Assembly: GCF_030127105.1 (NCBI RefSeq)
Contig: NZ_CP126161.1
Location: 1,240,001 to 1,304,000 of the forward strand
Direction of reading: 5' to 3'
Length of the DNA stretch: 64,000 nt
Origin: Haloarcula pelagica
GTDB lineage: Archaea > Halobacteriota > Halobacteria > Halobacteriales > Haloarculaceae
The position numbers and the translations under genes are program-made. The notes below the pieces were generated by a model. It was not told the origin of the DNA. It saw only the letters and a program-made list of their open reading frames with translations, and ran no database searches. Position 1 is the stretch's first letter. Each line of letters begins with the position of its first letter. Positions 43,888 through 52,828 of this stretch are shown here, in pieces.

Positions 43888-45183
43888 ATGCACGTCGATA
43901 TCGGAGCAGCCCTGGCGTCGGTCGCAGACCCCGGGGTCGACGAGGACGCACTCGACGACCTGGACGACCGGGTTCGAGCGGCACACGAACGCATCGCCGC
44001 GGGACGGGCCGACGACGAGTTCGGCTACGCCTCGCTGAACCTCCCCGAGCGGACCGACCCCGCCGAGATCCGGGCGGCGGTCGAACCGGTCGCGGACGCC
44101 GAGTACGTCCTCACGGTCGGCATCGGCGGGTCGGCCCTGGGCGCGCGGACGATCACGTCGGCACTGGCCGACGAGCCAGAGCGCCACGTCGTCCTGGACA
44201 ACGTCGACCCCGAGCACGTCGAGCGGACGCTGTCGGACCTCCCGCTCGCCGAGACGGCGATCAACGTCGTCTCGCGGTCGGGGACCACCGCCGAGACGCT
44301 GGCGAACTTCCTCGTCGTGCGGGAAGCCTACGAGGACGCGGGCGTCGACTGGACGGAGCTGACCGTGGTGACGACCGGCGAGGAGGGGCCGCTGCGGGAA
44401 CTGGCCGACGCCGAGGACCTGCCGACGCTGCCGGTCCCCGAGGGCGTCCCGGGCCGGTTCTCGGCGCTGTCGGCCGTCGGGCTGGTGCCGCCCGCGATCC
44501 TCGGCGTCGACATCGAGGGGGTCGTCGACGGCGCGGCCGCGGTCGCCGACGACCTGGGGCCCTCGCTCCGGGACACGCCGGCGTACGCCTACGGCGCCGT
44601 CCTCCACGAACTCGAACAGGAGGGAGCCGCGGTCAACGCCGTGATGCCCTACGCCGAGCGCTTGGAGTCGTTCGCCGAGTGGATCGCCCAGCTGTTCGCC
44701 GAGAGCCTGGGGAAAGACGGCCAGGGCCAGACGCCGGTGCGAGCGCTTGGCGCGACCGACCAGCACTCCCAGCTCCAGCTCTATCGGGCCGGCCCCGCGG
44801 ACAAGGTCGTCACCTTCGTCCGCCCCGGCGAGCGGCCCGAACTGTCGATCCCGTCGGCCGACCACGAGGCGCTGTCGTATCTCGACGGCGTCGGCCTGGG
44901 CGAACTCATCGACGCCGAGTACGACGCGACGGTGGCGAGTCTGCCGGCGGCCGACCGGCCGGCCATCGAGGTCGAGATCGACCGGCTGGACCCACAGGGC
45001 GTCGGCGAACTGCTGTACGCGATGGAGGCCGCCTGTGTGCTGATGGGCGAACTGGCCGAGGTGGAGACGTTCACCCAGCCCGCCGTCGAGTGGGGTAAGC
45101 GGGCCACGCGGGCGCTGATCCAGGGCGAGTCCACCGAGGAGACACGGGTCGTCGACGAGCGGACGAACTACGTCGTCGACTGA
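43888..45183 (+). CDS. pgi: Glucose-6-phosphate isomerase
   Basis: 431 aa, the length of short archaeal and bacterial Pgi. Two SIS-like halves carry VLTVGIGGSALGARTITSAL and NVVSRSGTTAETLANFLVVR. Catalytic-domain motifs are AQLFAESLGKDGQGQTPVRA and GATDQHSQLQLY, with the C-terminal Lys in WGKRATRALI. It interconverts glucose-6-phosphate and fructose-6-phosphate; the latter feeds GlmS. The start follows the promoter at 43857. Confidence 0.96.
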   Translation: MHVDIGAALASVADPGVDEDALDDLDDRVRAAHERIAAGRADDEFGYASLNLPERTDPAEIRAAVEPVADAEYVLTVGIGGSALGARTITSALADEPERHVVLDNVDPEHVERTLSDLPLAETAINVVSRSGTTAETLANFLVVREAYEDAGVDWTELTVVTTGEEGPLRELADAEDLPTLPVPEGVPGRFSALSAVGLVPPAILGVDIEGVVDGAAAVADDLGPSLRDTPAYAYGAVLHELEQEGAAVNAVMPYAERLESFAEWIAQLFAESLGKDGQGQTPVRALGATDQHSQLQLYRAGPADKVVTFVRPGERPELSIPSADHEALSYLDGVGLGELIDAEYDATVASLPAADRPAIEVEIDRLDPQGVGELLYAMEAACVLMGELAEVETFTQPAVEWGKRATRALIQGESTEETRVVDERTNYVVD

Positions 45184-45214
45184 CGCCCCCGGCCACGCCC
45201 GGGCGGCCGACGTG

Positions 45215-45241
45215 CCACCTGGACAACCGGTGGGGTCTTTT
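45215..45241 (+). terminator. Hairpin and T-run after pgi
   Basis: CCACC (45215-45219) pairs with GGTGG (45229-45233), and GTCTTTTA follows. The same TCTTTTAC is about 32 nt before the next start codon, so it may double as that gene's TATA element. Confidence 0.45.
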
Positions 45242-45271
45242 ACGTCCGTTGCGTAGCGTGGGTATCAGCTG

Positions 45272-46063
45272 ATGGCACCATCGCGTCCGTACGTCGAGAT
45301 CGCAGACGGCGAGACGATCCTCGTGAGCTCCGTCCGCGCGCTCGCGGTCGTCGCAGCCGCGTTCGTCCTCGCATCGCTGCTCGGTCAGGTCGGGATGAGC
45401 GCCGTGGGCGTCCAGTCCGTCGAAGCCCTCCAGGGGAACCCGCTGTTGAACGCGAGCGTCCAGGGCCTCTCGTTCGTCGGCTTCCTGGCCGCCTCCGCGG
45501 GGTATCTCTGGCTCCGTCGGGAGTCAGAGATCGTCCACTACCGGACGCCGGCCCTCTCGGACGCCGGGTGGGCGCTGGTCGGTGTCGTCGGCATCCTCGT
45601 CGCCGCGCTCCTGATGGGCGTCGTCGTCGAGGCGCTGTCGGCGCTGGCCGAGGCGCTCTTCGGCACGGAGATCACGACCGGCCAGAACAGCATCATCACG
45701 CAGGGCCAGCAAAACCCCCAGTTGTTCCTCTACATGATCCCCGTCGCCCTCTTCCTGGTCGGGCCGGGCGAGGAACTCGTCTTTCGCGGGGTCGTCCAGG
45801 GACTGTTCCGGCGCTCGTTTGGCGTCGTACCGGGGCTGATCGTCGCCAGCGGCCTGTTCGGGCTGGGCCACTACTTCGCGATCAGTTCCGGCAGCGCCTG
45901 GACGTACATCCTCGTCGCCGGCTCGCTGGGGCTCGTACTCGGCGTGATCTACGAGTACACCGAGAACATCGTCGTCCCTGCGGTCACGCACGGCCTCTGG
46001 AACGCCGGACTGTTCGCGCTCCAGTACTATCTGGCGACGACCGGCGCACAGCTCCCCGCATGA
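45272..46063 (+). CDS. CPBP family intramembrane glutamic endopeptidase
   Basis: 263 aa with about eight hydrophobic segments. The motif GPGEELVFRGVVQGLFRRSF (EExxxR, near residue 170), ASGLFGLGHYFAISSG and the later VPAVTHGLWNAGLFALQYYL give the three conserved site elements of the CAAX-protease-like family. It is a paralogue in fold of the protein at 23956, and also lacks a neighbouring substrate gene. Confidence 0.9.
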   Translation: MAPSRPYVEIADGETILVSSVRALAVVAAAFVLASLLGQVGMSAVGVQSVEALQGNPLLNASVQGLSFVGFLAASAGYLWLRRESEIVHYRTPALSDAGWALVGVVGILVAALLMGVVVEALSALAEALFGTEITTGQNSIITQGQQNPQLFLYMIPVALFLVGPGEELVFRGVVQGLFRRSFGVVPGLIVASGLFGLGHYFAISSGSAWTYILVAGSLGLVLGVIYEYTENIVVPAVTHGLWNAGLFALQYYLATTGAQLPA

Positions 46064-46077
46064 CGGCTGTCTGACGG

Positions 46078-46086
46078 GTGTTTATC
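46078..46086 (+). promoter_or_regulatory. TATA box for small CopG-like gene
   Basis: GTGTTTATC is about 28 nt before the ATG at 46111. It supports expression of this very short gene. Confidence 0.45.
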
Positions 46087-46110
46087 CGCTCGGACGAGCA
46101 ACGTGGTGGC

Positions 46111-46257
46111 ATGCCAACCCGGTACACGGTCGTGTGTGACGACGACCAGTCCCGGGTGATCGAGACGCTGGCGCGTCGCTACGGCATAACGTCGGAAGAA
46201 GTGATCCAGCAGCTCATCGAGTCCGGGCTGGACGACATCGAGAACACGCCGGCGTAG
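46111..46257 (+). CDS. Small CopG-like ribbon-helix-helix protein
   Basis: 48 aa. The sequence begins MPTRYTVVCDDDQSRVIETL, a beta strand then a helix, and continues ARRYGITSEEVIQQLIESGL, the second helix of a ribbon-helix-helix fold. It ends 1 nt from the convergent nob1 gene. A TATA element and GGTGG just before the ATG support it. Such proteins usually act as dimeric DNA-binding repressors or antitoxins; no toxin gene adjoins it. Confidence 0.75.
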   Translation: MPTRYTVVCDDDQSRVIETLARRYGITSEEVIQQLIESGLDDIENTPA

Positions 46258-46258
46258 C

Positions 46259-46717
46259 TCAGGCGGGGTTCTTCCGCGAGAGCGAACTGCCACACACCGG
46301 ACAGCGGTCGTGGTTCTCCTCGAACTCCCGGCCACAGCCGGCACACTGGAACAGCCAGTCGCGGCGCTCGCTGATCCCCTCGCGGGCGATCACTTCGACG
46401 GTCACGTCGAGTTTCTCGGCGACGTTCTGCATCGCGTAGTCGTCGGTGACTAAGGTCCCGTCCAGTTCGAACGCGGCGGCGACGAGCTGGATGTCGGTGC
46501 CCGAGAGCTCGTCGAGGTCGCCAGTCTCACCGGCGGCGCGTCTGATCCGCTCGACCGTGTTCTCCTCCGGGATGTGGAGGTGCATCCCCGAACCTTCGAG
46601 CGCGTCGAACCGGTATGCGGCCTCGTCTTCGAGTTCCTCGCGGACCTCGGGTACTGCGGCTATCCGTTCGTCTGTGTGATACTCGTTGATGAAAGCGGAC
46701 GAATCGAGAACGTACAT
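46259..46717 (-). CDS. nob1: rRNA maturation endonuclease Nob1
   Basis: 152 aa, typical archaeal Nob1. The PIN nuclease domain opens MYVLDSSAFINEYHTDE (first Asp) and holds SGTDIQLVAAAFELDGTLVT and DDYAMQN (later acidic residues). The C-terminal zinc ribbon has CAGCGREFEENHDRCPVCGS. It cleaves the 3' end of 16S rRNA precursor. Its ATG follows the stop of the PRC-barrel gene without a gap, so the two are cotranscribed. Confidence 0.95.
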   Translation of the reverse strand: MYVLDSSAFINEYHTDERIAAVPEVREELEDEAAYRFDALEGSGMHLHIPEENTVERIRRAAGETGDLDELSGTDIQLVAAAFELDGTLVTDDYAMQNVAEKLDVTVEVIAREGISERRDWLFQCAGCGREFEENHDRCPVCGSSLSRKNPA

Positions 46718-46957
46718 CTACCGTTGGACGATCATGTGGTCTTTCACGGCCTTCACGCGTTCGACGGGGACGAGCAGACGGCCTTGGTCACTGTACTCGA
46801 ACTCGCTGTCGCGAACGGTCTCGGCGGGGTCGATGATGAGGTGTTCGAGCGACCCCGACGCGAGGTCCATCGTGATGTTGTAGAGGCTGCCCAGTTCGGC
46901 GCCGTCAGTACCCATCACGTCCTTTCCGGAGAGGTTCTCCGCGAGTATCTCTGGCAT
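46718..46957 (-). CDS. PRC-barrel domain protein
   Basis: 79 aa, all one PRC barrel: LAENLSGKDVMGTDGAELGS, then DLASGSLEHLIIDPAETV and LLVPVERVKAVKDHMIV. PRC barrels occur in RimM and the photosynthetic reaction centre H subunit and bind RNA-linked or other partners. The position directly upstream of nob1 suggests a ribosome or RNA-processing role, but this is inference. Confidence 0.9.
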   Translation of the reverse strand: MPEILAENLSGKDVMGTDGAELGSLYNITMDLASGSLEHLIIDPAETVRDSEFEYSDQGRLLVPVERVKAVKDHMIVQR

Positions 46958-47046
46958 ACCCCCATGTTCCGGGTGGGGTTACATAAACGCCACGGGGATG
47001 TCTGACGCGGCACGTCACTTATCCGGGTCGCTTCCCGAGTCGACAC

Positions 47047-47589
47047 ATGGATCGAACCAGACGGCGGGTCCTCGCGGCACTGGCAGCCGGCGTCACCGGG
47101 AGCCTGGCAGGCTGTGGCGGTGACGGCGGCAGTGGCGGCGACGCGACGCCGACAGCGACGGACACGCCGACCGACACCGCGACAGCGACCGAGACGGAGA
47201 CGGCAACACCCACGCCGACCCCGACGGCCACGGAGACGCCGACCCCGACGGCGACACCGACAGCGACCAAGACGGCGACGCCGGCGGTCGACCCCGAGCA
47301 GGTCGTCGCCGTCGCCCCCGACGGGTTCGTCTTCGCGCCCGAGACGTTCACCGTCCCGGTCGGCGCGACCGTCCAGTGGCGCTGGGAGGGCGACTTCCAC
47401 AACGTCAGACCCGACGAGGGCGGGATTCCCGGGGACAGCGAGTGGACCGGCACGCCCGGCGGCGACAGCCAGACCTACCGGACCGGCTACGTCTACGACC
47501 ACACCTTCGAGGTGCCGGGCGAGTACGGCTACCACTGCGAGCCCCACCAGAGCGTCGGGATGGTCGGCTCGTTCACCGTCACGGAGTGA
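47047..47589 (+). CDS. Halocyanin-type blue copper lipoprotein
   Basis: 180 aa. The N-terminus is a Tat signal (RTRRRVLAA) with a lipobox ending LAGC (Cys22), so it is exported folded and lipid-anchored. A Thr/Pro-rich linker with TPTATDTPTDTATATET-like repeats follows (residues 35-80). The cupredoxin domain has the ligands in GDFHNVRPDEGG (His) and YHCEPHQSVGM (Cys, His, Met). It carries electrons outside the membrane. The linker DNA is a short tandem-like repeat. Confidence 0.93.
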   Translation: MDRTRRRVLAALAAGVTGSLAGCGGDGGSGGDATPTATDTPTDTATATETETATPTPTPTATETPTPTATPTATKTATPAVDPEQVVAVAPDGFVFAPETFTVPVGATVQWRWEGDFHNVRPDEGGIPGDSEWTGTPGGDSQTYRTGYVYDHTFEVPGEYGYHCEPHQSVGMVGSFTVTE

Positions 47590-47700
47590 GCCCGAGCGCG
47601 GGGAAAGAGCGGGCTCCGGCCCCGTATCGGACCGGCGAGCGGATGACGGTGAACTTAACTGGCGTGGCCGACTGGGTTCTGCCAACTTCTGGAGCCATCT

Positions 47701-49509
47701 ATGTCTGACACGGACGCCCCCCCAGAGACGGACGCCGACACCCTCAGAACACCCATCGTGGCCGTCCTCGGCCACGTCGACCACGGGAAGACGAGCCTGC
47801 TCGACCGGGTCCGCGGCTCGGCCGTGGCCGCCGGCGAGTCCGGCGCGATCACCCAGCACATCGGTGCGACCGCCGTTCCCCTCTCCGTGATCTCGGAGAT
47901 CGCCGGCGAACTGGTCGACCCGACGGACTTCGACCTCCCGGGCCTGCTGTTTATCGACACGCCCGGGCACCACTCGTTCTCGACGCTCCGTTCGCGTGGC
48001 GGCGCCCTGGCCGACATCGCCATCCTCGTCGTCGACGTAAACGACGGGTTCCAGCCACAGACCCTGGAGGCCATCGACATCCTCAAGCGGACCCAGACCC
48101 CCTTCATCGTGGCCGCGAACAAGATCGACACCGTCCCCGGGTGGCGACCGAACGAGAACGCGCCGGTCCAACAGACAATGGAGACCCAGTCCGAGCGAGT
48201 CCAGTCGGACCTGAACGAGAACCTCTACGAGATCATCGGCGAACTCTCGGACAACGGCTTCTCGGCGGACATGTACTGGCGGGTCCAGGACTTCCAGGCC
48301 AACATCGGGGTCGTCCCCGTCTCGGCCGAGACCGGCGAGGGCGTCCCGGACCTGCTGACGGTGATGATGGGCCTCTCCCAGCGGTACATGAAAGACGAGA
48401 TGGCGATCGACGCCGCCGGCCCGGGCGTCGGGACCGTCCTCGAAGTGAAAGACACCCAGGGGTTCGGGACGACGCTCGACGCCATCATCTACGACGGGAC
48501 GATCCGGGCCGACGACACCATCGTCGTCGGCGGGCTCCAGGGACCGATCGTCACGGACGTGCGCGCGCTGCTCCGGCCGCGGCCCCTCGAAGAGATCCGC
48601 ACCGAACAGAAGTTCGAGCAGGTCGACGCGGTCGCGGCCGCCGACGGCGTGAAGATCGCAGCGCCCGACCTCGACGGCGCGATGGCCGGCGCGCCCATCC
48701 GGGTGATCCGCGACCGTGACCGCAGCGAGGTCATCGCGGAGGTCGAGGCCGAACTGGCCGGCATCGAGGTGACGACCCAGGAGGAAGGCGTCGTCGTCAA
48801 GGCCGACACGCTGGGGTCGCTGGAGGCCATCTCCAGCACGCTCGAAGAGGAGGAGATCCCGATCATGCGCGCGGAGGTCGGTGCGGTCGCGCCGCGGGAC
48901 ATCAGGGTCGCCGAGACGGCCAACGAGCCGACCCACCGGGCGATCCTGGCTTTCTCCGTCGAGGTACTCGACGACGCCCGCGACCTGGCCGAACAGGAGG
49001 ATGTCGAACTGTTCGAGAACGACGTGATCTACCAGCTCATCGAGGAGTACGACGACCACGTCACCGCCATCGAGGAGGCCCAGCAGGAACAGATCCTCGA
49101 GAACATCACCCGACCGGCGAAGTTCCGGATCCTCAAAGACCACACCTTCCGACAGTCGGACCCGGCCGTCGTCGGCGTCGAGGTCCTCTCCGGGCTGCTC
49201 CGCCGGAACGTCAACGTCGTCCGCTGGGAGGGGGGCGATCCCAAGCGTGTCGGCCGGCTCAAGACGATCCAGGACGAGGGCGAGGATGTCGACGAGGCCC
49301 GCACCGGCGAGCGGATGGCCGTCTCCATCGACGGGCCGACGGTCGGTCGGCAGGTCGAGGAGGGCGACGATCTGTGGGTCGAACTCCCGGAGAAACACGC
49401 GAAGATCCTCGAACAGGAACTGCGGGAGGACATCTCGGTCGACGAGCGCGAGGCGCTGTCGATGTACTTAGAGAAGCGTCGCGAGCAGGAGCCGTTCTGG
49501 GGCAAGTGA
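47701..49509 (+). CDS. infB: Translation initiation factor IF-2/aIF5B
   Basis: 602 aa, normal aIF5B length. The G domain has VLGHVDHGKTSLLDRVRGSA (G1), SGAITQHIGAT (switch I), DTPGHHSFSTLR (G3) and NKID (G4). Domain II follows (VGTVLEVKDTQGFGTTLDAI), and the C-terminal domains carry RNVNVVRWEGGDPKRVGRLK. It promotes ribosomal subunit joining. No intein is present, though some archaeal infB genes have one. The start at ATG 47701 gives the MSDTDAPP N-terminus. Confidence 0.96.
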   Translation: MSDTDAPPETDADTLRTPIVAVLGHVDHGKTSLLDRVRGSAVAAGESGAITQHIGATAVPLSVISEIAGELVDPTDFDLPGLLFIDTPGHHSFSTLRSRGGALADIAILVVDVNDGFQPQTLEAIDILKRTQTPFIVAANKIDTVPGWRPNENAPVQQTMETQSERVQSDLNENLYEIIGELSDNGFSADMYWRVQDFQANIGVVPVSAETGEGVPDLLTVMMGLSQRYMKDEMAIDAAGPGVGTVLEVKDTQGFGTTLDAIIYDGTIRADDTIVVGGLQGPIVTDVRALLRPRPLEEIRTEQKFEQVDAVAAADGVKIAAPDLDGAMAGAPIRVIRDRDRSEVIAEVEAELAGIEVTTQEEGVVVKADTLGSLEAISSTLEEEEIPIMRAEVGAVAPRDIRVAETANEPTHRAILAFSVEVLDDARDLAEQEDVELFENDVIYQLIEEYDDHVTAIEEAQQEQILENITRPAKFRILKDHTFRQSDPAVVGVEVLSGLLRRNVNVVRWEGGDPKRVGRLKTIQDEGEDVDEARTGERMAVSIDGPTVGRQVEEGDDLWVELPEKHAKILEQELREDISVDEREALSMYLEKRREQEPFWGK

Positions 49510-49551
49510 GCCGCCGGTGGCTCTTTGTATCAGAGTGTAGATAGTGAACGT

Positions 49552-50460
49552 ATGAGTGCCGTCGGCGGCGGACCGATCCGGCTGCTCTGTGTCGACGACG
49601 AGCGGGACTTCGCCGAGTTGACGGCACAACGGCTCGAAACGGTCGACGACCGTTACCGGACAGCCATCGTCGAGAGCGCCGACGCCGCCGAGGAACAGCT
49701 CGCCGCCGAGCCGGTCGACTGTGTCGTCAGCGACTACGACATGCCCGACCGAACGGGCCTCGACCTGCTGGAGGCCGTCCGGGCCGAACACGGGGACCTC
49801 CCGTTCATCCTCTTCACCGCGAAAGGCTCCGAGGAGATCGCGAGCGCCGCGATCTCAGCCGGCGTCACCGACTACGTCCAGAAACGGGTCAGCGGCGACC
49901 AGTACACGCTGCTGGCCAACCGGATCAACCAGGCCGTCGAGCAGTACCGGACGAACCGTGAACTGGAGTGGTACCGAACCGTCGTCGAGGCCGTCGACGA
50001 TCTGGTCTACGCGGTCGATCCCGAGGGGACGGTCCTCTTCGCCGCAAACACCGTCGAGCTGACCGGCTACCGGCCCGAACGGCTGGTCGGCCGGCACATC
50101 TCGTTGGTGATGGGCGAACAGAGCAGACAGAAGGCGCGCGAGCGGATCGACCGACTGCGTGACGACCCCGACCACGAGTCGGCGACGTTCGAGCGAACGC
50201 TCGAAGACGCCGACGGCAACGAGATTCGCTGTGCGGACCACATGGCGTTGCTCCCGGCCGACGACGATGGGTTTCGCGGGACGGCCGGCATCGTCAGGCG
50301 GTTCGACGACGCCCAGCACGACCCCGAATCGCTCGCGCGGCTCCGCGATCTCCTGGCCGAACACCAGTCCAGCGGCGACGACGCGCTCGTCGAGCAGGCC
50401 AGGGAACTCGCCGCGGACCTGACCGCCGACTCCGATCGCACGGCTGGCGGGATCGAGTAA
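49552..50460 (+). CDS. Response regulator with PAS domain
   Basis: 302 aa. The receiver domain (residues 9-125) has the acidic pair in LLCVDDERDF, the phospho-accepting Asp in VVSDYDMPDRTGLDLL, the Thr in LFTAKGSEE and the Lys in YVQKRV. A PAS domain follows (residues about 140-245: VVEAVDDLVYAVDPEGTVLF). There is no histidine kinase or DNA-binding part, so it is a stand-alone sensor-receiver. ATG 49552 is favoured by CTTTGTATC about 26 nt upstream. Signal and kinase partner are unknown. Confidence 0.9.
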   Translation: MSAVGGGPIRLLCVDDERDFAELTAQRLETVDDRYRTAIVESADAAEEQLAAEPVDCVVSDYDMPDRTGLDLLEAVRAEHGDLPFILFTAKGSEEIASAAISAGVTDYVQKRVSGDQYTLLANRINQAVEQYRTNRELEWYRTVVEAVDDLVYAVDPEGTVLFAANTVELTGYRPERLVGRHISLVMGEQSRQKARERIDRLRDDPDHESATFERTLEDADGNEIRCADHMALLPADDDGFRGTAGIVRRFDDAQHDPESLARLRDLLAEHQSSGDDALVEQARELAADLTADSDRTAGGIE

Positions 50461-50470
50461 TAATATTTAA
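50461..50470 (+). promoter_or_regulatory. TATA box for small membrane protein
   Basis: TAATATTTAA is about 33 nt before the ATG at 50499, right after the stop of the response regulator. Confidence 0.5.
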
Positions 50471-50498
50471 TTAGCGGGCGGACGATGCTTCAGGTACG

Positions 50499-50696
50499 AT
50501 GCCGGGTGCCCCCTCCGTCTCGACCGCCGACATCGTTCTGGCCAGTATTGCGCTCTCGATGCTCCTGGCCGGAGTGGGTGCGGTCGTCTCCTCGCTCAGT
50601 ATCGTCGCCGCACTGGCCGCCGGCAGCCTGCCGGCCAGTGGTTCGATCGGGTACGCGCTGTTTTACAACCCGCCGGTCGACTCCGGCGCCGCCTGA
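50499..50696 (+). CDS. Small hydrophobic protein
   Basis: 65 aa. It has two hydrophobic stretches (IVLASIALSMLLAGVGAVVS and LSIVAALAAGSLPASGSIGY) with almost no charged residues. It is probably membrane-embedded. It has its own promoter at 50461 and ends 1 nt from the convergent DUF5811-like gene. No family is recognised. Confidence 0.62.
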   Translation: MPGAPSVSTADIVLASIALSMLLAGVGAVVSSLSIVAALAAGSLPASGSIGYALFYNPPVDSGAA

Positions 50697-50697
50697 G

Positions 50698-51051
50698 CTA
50701 CTGTGCCGTCGGGGTGTCGTCCCCGTTCATCACCTGCTTGACCTGGAGCGCGGCGGAGGCGGCGATCCCGCGTGCGAGTTCGTCGCGTTCGGTGTCGCTG
50801 ATCGCGATCTCCTCGGCGTTGTCCGGCGTGTAATCGGCACTGACGACCGATCCGACCGGCGGCTGGACGGCGATGCGCGCTCGCGGGCCGGCCTGCCCGT
50901 TGCTGATCTCGGAGCCGACGACGAACTCACCGGGCAGTAGTTCGCGTGTTCGGGCGGCGACGTTGGCGAGGTCCCTGCGCAGCTGGTGGCGCTGTTCGGA
51001 CGTGAGCGTCACCGTCTCGGTGTCCCCACCGAACGGCGTGTTGCCATACAT
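50698..51051 (-). CDS. DUF5811-like haloarchaeal protein
   Basis: 117 aa from ATG 51051. MYGNTPFGGDTETVTLTSEQ, RTRELLPGEFVVGSEISNGQ and IAASAALQVKQVMNGDDTPT fit the short acidic haloarchaeal DUF5811 family. It is preceded by TTTTTACTA about 34 nt upstream. No motif gives a function. It is transcribed after pdaD in the same direction, possibly as a unit. Confidence 0.82.
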   Translation of the reverse strand: MYGNTPFGGDTETVTLTSEQRHQLRRDLANVAARTRELLPGEFVVGSEISNGQAGPRARIAVQPPVGSVVSADYTPDNAEEIAISDTERDELARGIAASAALQVKQVMNGDDTPTAQ

Positions 51052-51100
51052 GGACGTTCCTGCACAGGTAGGAGGCGGGGTAGTAAAAACCCCCTGACTC

Positions 51101-51571
51101 TCACACGACTGGCCGGCTCTCGCCGTAGGTGGCGAGGACGACCGTGCTGGCGTGTGTCTCGTCTGGCTCGACCGAACGGACGACGACCTCCTCCTCGACG
51201 AACTCCCACTCTCGCAGGTCCCGCCCGGCCGCCAGGCCCTCGCGGATCTCCGCGCGGACCGCGTCGGGGTCCTCGCCGTCGACCTCGTAGAAGATGCCCG
51301 GGCCGTCGGCGGTGCGTGCCCAGCCGACACCCGCCGCGACGCGCTCGCCGGGGGCGGCCGTCGCCGCCGACTGGACGACCTCCAGGGCCTCGCCCGGCGG
51401 ACCGAGCGTCGGGGCCTCCCCGACGACCTCGATGGCCGGTCCCGCCGGGATGACCGACGAGAGCGTCACGAGGTTGTAGTTGTGGACGCCCGCCTCGGCG
51501 AGGGCGGCGTCGTACGACGAGAGCGCCGTCGGGCCCGTCGCGGTCCCCCACACGACCCGGATGGTACTCAT
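51101..51571 (-). CDS. pdaD: Pyruvoyl-dependent arginine decarboxylase
   Basis: 156 aa, the typical PvlArgDC length. The self-cleavage site is in YNLVTLSSVIPAGPAIEV, where Ser-Ser is processed to give the pyruvoyl group. GERVAAGVGWARTADGPGIF and REWEFVEEEVVVRSVE are family segments. It decarboxylates arginine to agmatine, used for polyamines and for the agmatidine base of archaeal tRNA-Ile. Confidence 0.95.
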   Translation of the reverse strand: MSTIRVVWGTATGPTALSSYDAALAEAGVHNYNLVTLSSVIPAGPAIEVVGEAPTLGPPGEALEVVQSAATAAPGERVAAGVGWARTADGPGIFYEVDGEDPDAVRAEIREGLAAGRDLREWEFVEEEVVVRSVEPDETHASTVVLATYGESRPVV

Positions 51572-51610
51572 AGCCGACTCTCGACGGGCCTGGCGGTAAG
51601 GGGTTTCGCT

Positions 51611-52828
51611 TCAGCCCGTCGCCGTGAGTTTGTAACACATCCCGGGCCGGTCGGCCTCGCCGTCGACCGCCCGCTCGGCGTAGTAGACCGCCGAGTCGGT
51701 CACCAGCGGCGCGCTCGTGACGTGCCCGCGGTTGCCGACCGTCCACGCCACGTCGCCGGTCGCTCGCTCGACGGCGTAGAGGGTCGTGTCGTAGGAGCCC
51801 ACGAGGACGTGCTCGCGCGTGGCGACGGCGCTGCCGATGAGCCAGCCGCCGGCGTCGAGTTCCCACTGCTGTTCCCCACTCTGGAGGTCGATCGCGTAGA
51901 GGTGTTCGTCGTGGCTCCCGACGAAGACGGTGCCGTCGTGGACCGCCGGGGCGCACATCACGTCCTCGTCGGTCTCGAACGTCCAGACCTCGCTGCCGTC
52001 GGTGACATCGACGCCCGTCACGGTCGCGGACCACGAGGGGACGACGGCCACGCCGTCGGCGACGGCGATCGGGGCCTTGATCTCCGCGCCCGTGTCGTAC
52101 GTCCAGGCCCGCTCCAGCCCGGGAAACGTCCAGGCGTAGCAGTGGCCGTCGTTCGAGCCAAAGAGGAGTCGTCCCCGCTCGCGGTCGATCGTCACCGTCG
52201 AGTGAGGGTGGTTGGTCGGTCGGGAGTCCCGCCACTGTACGTCGCCGGTCGCGGCGTCGACCGCCGCGACGCTGCCGCTGGGGGCCGCGTGCTCGACCGC
52301 GACGTACAGCGTCCCGTTGTAGTAGGTGGGGCTGGCGCCGATCGCGTCCCCCAGGCTCGTTCGCCACTTCCGGCGGCCGGTCTCTATGTCGATGGCCGAC
52401 ACCGCGCCGTCGTAGGCACCGATGTAGGCGGTGCCGTTGGCGATGGCCGGCGTCCCGTGGCTCCCGCGACTGGCCGCCGTGAACGTCGTCGCCCACCGGA
52501 CCTCGCCGTCGGGCGTTATCGAGCGGAGCCGGCCGGTGTCGTCCGCGAGGACGACGTTACCCGCCGGGTCCAGCACCGGGCTCCCCTTCGCCGCGGTGTG
52601 GTCGCCGCGGTTGGTCGGCAGTTCCCAGGTCTTCTCGACGGCCCCCGGAAGCGACACGTCGCGGTACCCCTGGTTCAACAGCCCCTGGCGGAACTGCGTC
52701 GAGGCGTGCTCGTCCAGCGCGGTCGAGGCCAGCGGGTCGAAAGACCCCTGACAGCCCGCGAGCGATCCGACGACGGCCGTTCCCACGCCCGCGAGGAACG
52801 CCCGCCGGCTCCGTCCCGTCTCGTCCAT
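51611..52828 (-). CDS. PQQ-type beta-propeller lipoprotein
   Basis: 405 aa from ATG 52828. The N-terminus has a Tat motif (RSRRAFLAGVG) and lipobox LAGC (near residue 26), so it is exported and lipid-anchored. The rest is a repeat of PQQ-like blades: WRTSLGDAIGASPTYYNGTL, VWTFETDEDVMCAPAVHDGT and AYIGAYDGAVSAIDIETG. The function is probably binding or scaffolding at the cell surface rather than a PQQ enzyme, as no catalytic residues are visible. GATTTAAGC is a promoter about 27 nt upstream. Confidence 0.9.
   Translation of the reverse strand: MDETGRSRRAFLAGVGTAVVGSLAGCQGSFDPLASTALDEHASTQFRQGLLNQGYRDVSLPGAVEKTWELPTNRGDHTAAKGSPVLDPAGNVVLADDTGRLRSITPDGEVRWATTFTAASRGSHGTPAIANGTAYIGAYDGAVSAIDIETGRRKWRTSLGDAIGASPTYYNGTLYVAVEHAAPSGSVAAVDAATGDVQWRDSRPTNHPHSTVTIDRERGRLLFGSNDGHCYAWTFPGLERAWTYDTGAEIKAPIAVADGVAVVPSWSATVTGVDVTDGSEVWTFETDEDVMCAPAVHDGTVFVGSHDEHLYAIDLQSGEQQWELDAGGWLIGSAVATREHVLVGSYDTTLYAVERATGDVAWTVGNRGHVTSAPLVTDSAVYYAERAVDGEADRPGMCYKLTATG

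Noticed and set aside
47140-47290. Tandem-repeat-like DNA (GACGGCGACACC-type units)
   Set aside because: It encodes the Thr/Pro-rich linker of the halocyanin; such repeats are expected in these linkers and need no separate explanation.
46915-49398. Very long minus-strand open frame (827 codons) opposite infB and halocyanin
   Set aside because: It crosses two well-defined genes on the other strand and shows no motif; it is an antisense artefact of GC-rich coding.
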